Program-made: the position numbers and the translations under genes
The notes under the pieces: generated by a model
The model's database searches: none
Told to the model about the DNA's origin: nothing
Seen by the model: only the letters and a program-made list of their open reading frames with translations
Shown: positions 61,619-64,000 of the stretch, in pieces
Layout: each line of letters begins with the position of its first letter
How positions within the stretch are numbered: position 1 is the stretch's first letter
Assembly: GCF_029846635.1 (NCBI RefSeq)
Contig: NZ_JARVTG010000001.1
Location: forward strand, 124,001-188,000
DNA from: Pokkaliibacter sp. MBI-7
GTDB lineage: Bacteria; Pseudomonadota; Gammaproteobacteria; Pseudomonadales; Balneatricaceae
Length of the DNA stretch: 64,000 bases
Direction of reading: 5' to 3'

Positions 61619-63322
61619 ATGTCCGGCTCCACGCTCAGCTACACCAGCGCTGTCAGCAGCAAGCCTCTCCTGGGTGACACCATTGGTGACCTGTTTGACA
61701 AGATAGTCGCCCGTTACCCTGACAACGAAGCCCTGGTGGTACGCCACCAGCAGCGTGACCAGAAACCCTTGCGTTATACCTACCGCCAGCTGCAGCAGGA
61801 AGTAAACCGCTGCGCTCGCGCGATGCTGGCACTCGGCGTCAAGAAGGGACAACGCGTGGGCATCTGGTCACCCAACTGCGCGGCATGGTGTATCACTCAG
61901 TTTGCCACCGCCAAGATTGGCGCCATTCTGGTCAACGTCAACCCGTCCTATCGCCTGCACGAGCTGGAATATGCCATGACGCAGTCAGGGTGCAGCTGGC
62001 TGGTCAGTGCTGATGTGTTCAAGTCGTCCAACTACACCGAGATGCTGTACCAGCTGGTTCCGGGGTTGGCTGAGAGTCAACCGGGCCAATTACAGTGTGA
62101 ACTGCTGCCTGAGTTGCGCGGCATCATCACGCTGAGTCAGGAGACAAGGGCAGGTATGCTGCGCTGGCAGGATATGTTCTCCCACACCGACTCCGTCAGT
62201 GACGAAGAACTATCCCGTACTCAGGCAGATCTGAGCTTTGATGACCCGATCAATATCCAGTACACCTCCGGCACTACGGGCTTTCCCAAAGGCGCCACAC
62301 TCAGCCATCACAACATTCTCAACAATGGCTTCTTCGTCGCGGAAAGTATGGGCTTTACCGATCAGGATCGACTGGTCATTCCTGTCCCCCTCTATCATTG
62401 TTTCGGTATGGTGATGGGTAACCTGGGCTGTGTAACCCATGGCGCCACCATGATCTATTCAGGGGATGGTTTTGATCCGCTGGCCGTACTGCAAACCGTG
62501 GCAGAAGAAAAAGCCACCGCCCTGTATGGCGTGCCCACCATGTTTATCGCTGAACTTAATCACCCCGAGTTTGAACAATTCGACCTTTCCACCCTGCGTA
62601 CTGGCATCATGGCAGGCTCGCCCTGCCCCATCGAAGTCATGAAGAAAGTCATCGAGCGCATGCATATGGCCGGTGTGCAGATCGCCTACGGCATGACGGA
62701 AACCAGCCCGGTATCACTGCAGACTGGCAGTCACGATCCGCTGGAAAAGCGGGTAGGCTCTGTCGGCCGCACCCAGCCGCATCTGGAAAACAAGATCATT
62801 GGCCCGGACGGCAGCCTGATGCCTCGTGGCGAAATTGGTGAGCTGTGTACCCGTGGTTATAGCGTCATGCTGAAATACTGGAATAACCCCAAGGCCACCG
62901 AGGACTCCATCGATCAGGCAGGCTGGATGCACACCGGCGATCTGGCGGTGATGGATGAGGAAGGCTATGTCCGCATCGTCGGCCGCAGCAAGGACATGAT
63001 CATTCGCGGCGGCGAGAACGTGTATCCCCGCGAGATTGAGGAATTCCTCTACACCCATCCTGATGTTGCAGACGTGCAGGTGACTGGCGTACCGGACGAA
63101 AAATACGGCGAAGAGATCATCGCCTGGATCAAGCCAGCACCGGGCCATTCGCCCAGCGAAGACGATATCAAGGGTTTTTGTCAGGGCAAGATTGCCCACT
63201 TCAAGATCCCGCGTTACATCAAGTTCGTCGACACCTTCCCCATGACAGTGACCGGCAAAATTCAGAAGTTCAGGATGCGCGAAATCAGCACCGAAGAGCT
63301 GGGTTTGAAGTCACTCAGCTGA
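61619..63322 (+). CDS. AMP-binding acyl-CoA synthetase of liu cluster
   Basis: A 567-residue acyl-adenylate-forming enzyme resembling ACSF2/FadD-like synthetases. The AMP motif YTSGTTGFPKGATLSHHN, GMTETSP, and the C-terminal RSKDMIIRGGENVYPREIEE and catalytic-lysine region TVTGKIQKF are intact. It should activate a medium or branched-chain acid to its CoA ester. In this cluster a leucine-derived acid or acetoacetate is plausible, but the substrate is not readable. The ATG at 61619 has GAGGA 8 bases upstream. An ATG at 61604 lacks a ribosome site. Confidence 0.87.
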   Translation: MSGSTLSYTSAVSSKPLLGDTIGDLFDKIVARYPDNEALVVRHQQRDQKPLRYTYRQLQQEVNRCARAMLALGVKKGQRVGIWSPNCAAWCITQFATAKIGAILVNVNPSYRLHELEYAMTQSGCSWLVSADVFKSSNYTEMLYQLVPGLAESQPGQLQCELLPELRGIITLSQETRAGMLRWQDMFSHTDSVSDEELSRTQADLSFDDPINIQYTSGTTGFPKGATLSHHNILNNGFFVAESMGFTDQDRLVIPVPLYHCFGMVMGNLGCVTHGATMIYSGDGFDPLAVLQTVAEEKATALYGVPTMFIAELNHPEFEQFDLSTLRTGIMAGSPCPIEVMKKVIERMHMAGVQIAYGMTETSPVSLQTGSHDPLEKRVGSVGRTQPHLENKIIGPDGSLMPRGEIGELCTRGYSVMLKYWNNPKATEDSIDQAGWMHTGDLAVMDEEGYVRIVGRSKDMIIRGGENVYPREIEEFLYTHPDVADVQVTGVPDEKYGEEIIAWIKPAPGHSPSEDDIKGFCQGKIAHFKIPRYIKFVDTFPMTVTGKIQKFRMREISTEELGLKSLS

Positions 63323-63784
63323 CAAGCCGTTGCAGGCTGCCTCAGCTCAGCCGGGTAACGAGCGGAGGTAGCAAGCAGCGATAATTCGTGTAGCGAACCA
63401 AAACAGCGCTTATCCACAACGCCAGACAGCGAAAGCTGCCCGCTTTCGAGGCGTATACCAGAGCCTGGGAGTGCTGACGGCAAGCGTGGGAATGATAAAG
63501 CGCTGTTACCTTTCTACGCAGACCGGCCAACCTGACAAAGACTGCGAAAATGCAGCAGATCACACCCAATGACGGGGATGGAGTGGAGCTTGAGTGTTGT
63601 TGGTCCCATATTTGCTAAGTTTTTATCTATATGTGAGGTCATACCACTATCGTTCGTCTAACAGCTACGTTTATCTAACAGATAGTGGGTCAGTGAATGC
63701 GAACGCGCTTGATACCCGTCAACGCTCTGTCATCAATGACCTATACACTCTCCGCCTCAATTGCAGGTCACGAGCCATAACAAC
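63323..63784. other. intergenic region, 462 bp
   Basis: This gap holds no recognisable gene. Frames near 63594-63803 lack ribosome sites and protein-like composition. A small TATCTAACAGATA palindrome lies at 63672-63684, about 100 bases before the next gene, and could be an operator. No clear terminator for the synthetase gene is visible. Confidence 0.45.
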
Positions 63785-64000
63785 ATGCTTGCGCCAGAAC
63801 TAGAGCATTACCATTCCCACCTTGATCAGGTTCGCATCCTGGACCATCTCCGCGCCAATCCGCCCCAAAAAACCAGCACACTGGCGGGTATTGATCAGCT
63901 GCATATCGGTGGGCGTGATGCAACTGCTCGTCTGCTCGAACAGTTGCATCTGGAAGCAGAACATCGGGTAATGGACATGGGCTGCGGACTGGGTGGTACC
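63785..64000 (+). CDS. SAM-dependent methyltransferase, 5' fragment
   Basis: A gene starts at 63785 and runs off the window after 72 codons. The translated residues end in VMDMGCGLGGT, the glycine-rich motif I of class I methyltransferases that binds S-adenosylmethionine, preceded by a helical N-terminal segment. The frame is open to the last base. The substrate is unknown, and small-molecule or quinone-type methyltransferases are possible. Confidence 0.7.
   Translation, partial: MLAPELEHYHSHLDQVRILDHLRANPPQKTSTLAGIDQLHIGGRDATARLLEQLHLEAEHRVMDMGCGLGGT

Noticed and set aside
63594..63803. 69-residue plus-strand frame near the right end
   Set aside because: No ribosome site and low-complexity Tyr/Ser composition. 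It overlaps the start of the methyltransferase in another frame.

Overview
The window is chromosomal DNA from a gammaproteobacterium. It has mid-to-high GC, dense bacterial coding, a MerR-type LiuR regulator with LiuR-like operators, complete liu and mms pathways, and many chemotaxis and c-di-GMP proteins. This combination suggests a marine or soil Oceanospirillales/Pseudomonadales relative. I cannot name the species. I found no rRNA, tRNA or CRISPR array.

Positions 1-15.5 kb look accessory. They hold an IS903-group IS5 element, an Aer-like receptor, a secreted Cache sensor next to a second chemoreceptor, a response-regulator/degenerate HD-GYP pair, and a REC-GAF-PAS-GGDEF-EAL protein. They end in a MobH-type relaxase (TraI_2) preceded by 14-bp iterons and a tyrosine integrase followed by a cluster of short direct and inverted repeats. 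This looks like the terminal module of an integrative element. Core-type DNA resumes at hglS (15.6 kb).

Positions 15.6-20.4 kb carry hglS (2-oxoadipate dioxygenase/decarboxylase, lysine catabolism), a 133-bp tandem repeat, an SDR/LysR divergent pair and two envelope proteins. Positions 20.6-24.9 kb are clearly AT-rich. They hold small unknown genes, an OLD-family ATPase/TOPRIM nuclease and the stump of a KAP NTPase, and read as a small defence-type island.

Positions 25-35.4 kb are a leftward valine-degradation operon (acyl-CoA dehydrogenase, enoyl-CoA hydratase, HIBYL-CoA hydrolase, mmsB, prpE, SDR). mmsA and a divergent AraC regulator (mmsR) sit upstream. A four-copy 153-bp tandem array is inserted inside the operon. 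Positions 35.5-44.1 kb carry a periplasmic-sensor GGDEF/EAL protein, a nucleoside deoxyribosyltransferase, a MITE-like repeat and an unassigned three-gene cassette (coiled-coil protein, Clp-type AAA protein with a broken first ATP site, membrane protein).

Positions 44.3-53 kb hold two AraC/LysE pairs, a LysR remnant, a thiolase, a Mpo1-like protein, a DJ-1-like protein, an EamA exporter and another AraC regulator. Positions 53.2-63.3 kb are the leucine-degradation cluster liuRABCDE plus an acyl-CoA synthetase. LiuR-like dyads lie in front of liuR, the thiolase and the valine operon, so one regulator probably coordinates leucine and valine breakdown to acetyl-CoA, acetoacetate and propionyl-CoA. 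Two homologous modules upstream of liuR each combine a LiuR-like dyad with a minus-strand intrinsic terminator and may encode twin small RNAs. The window ends inside a SAM methyltransferase gene.
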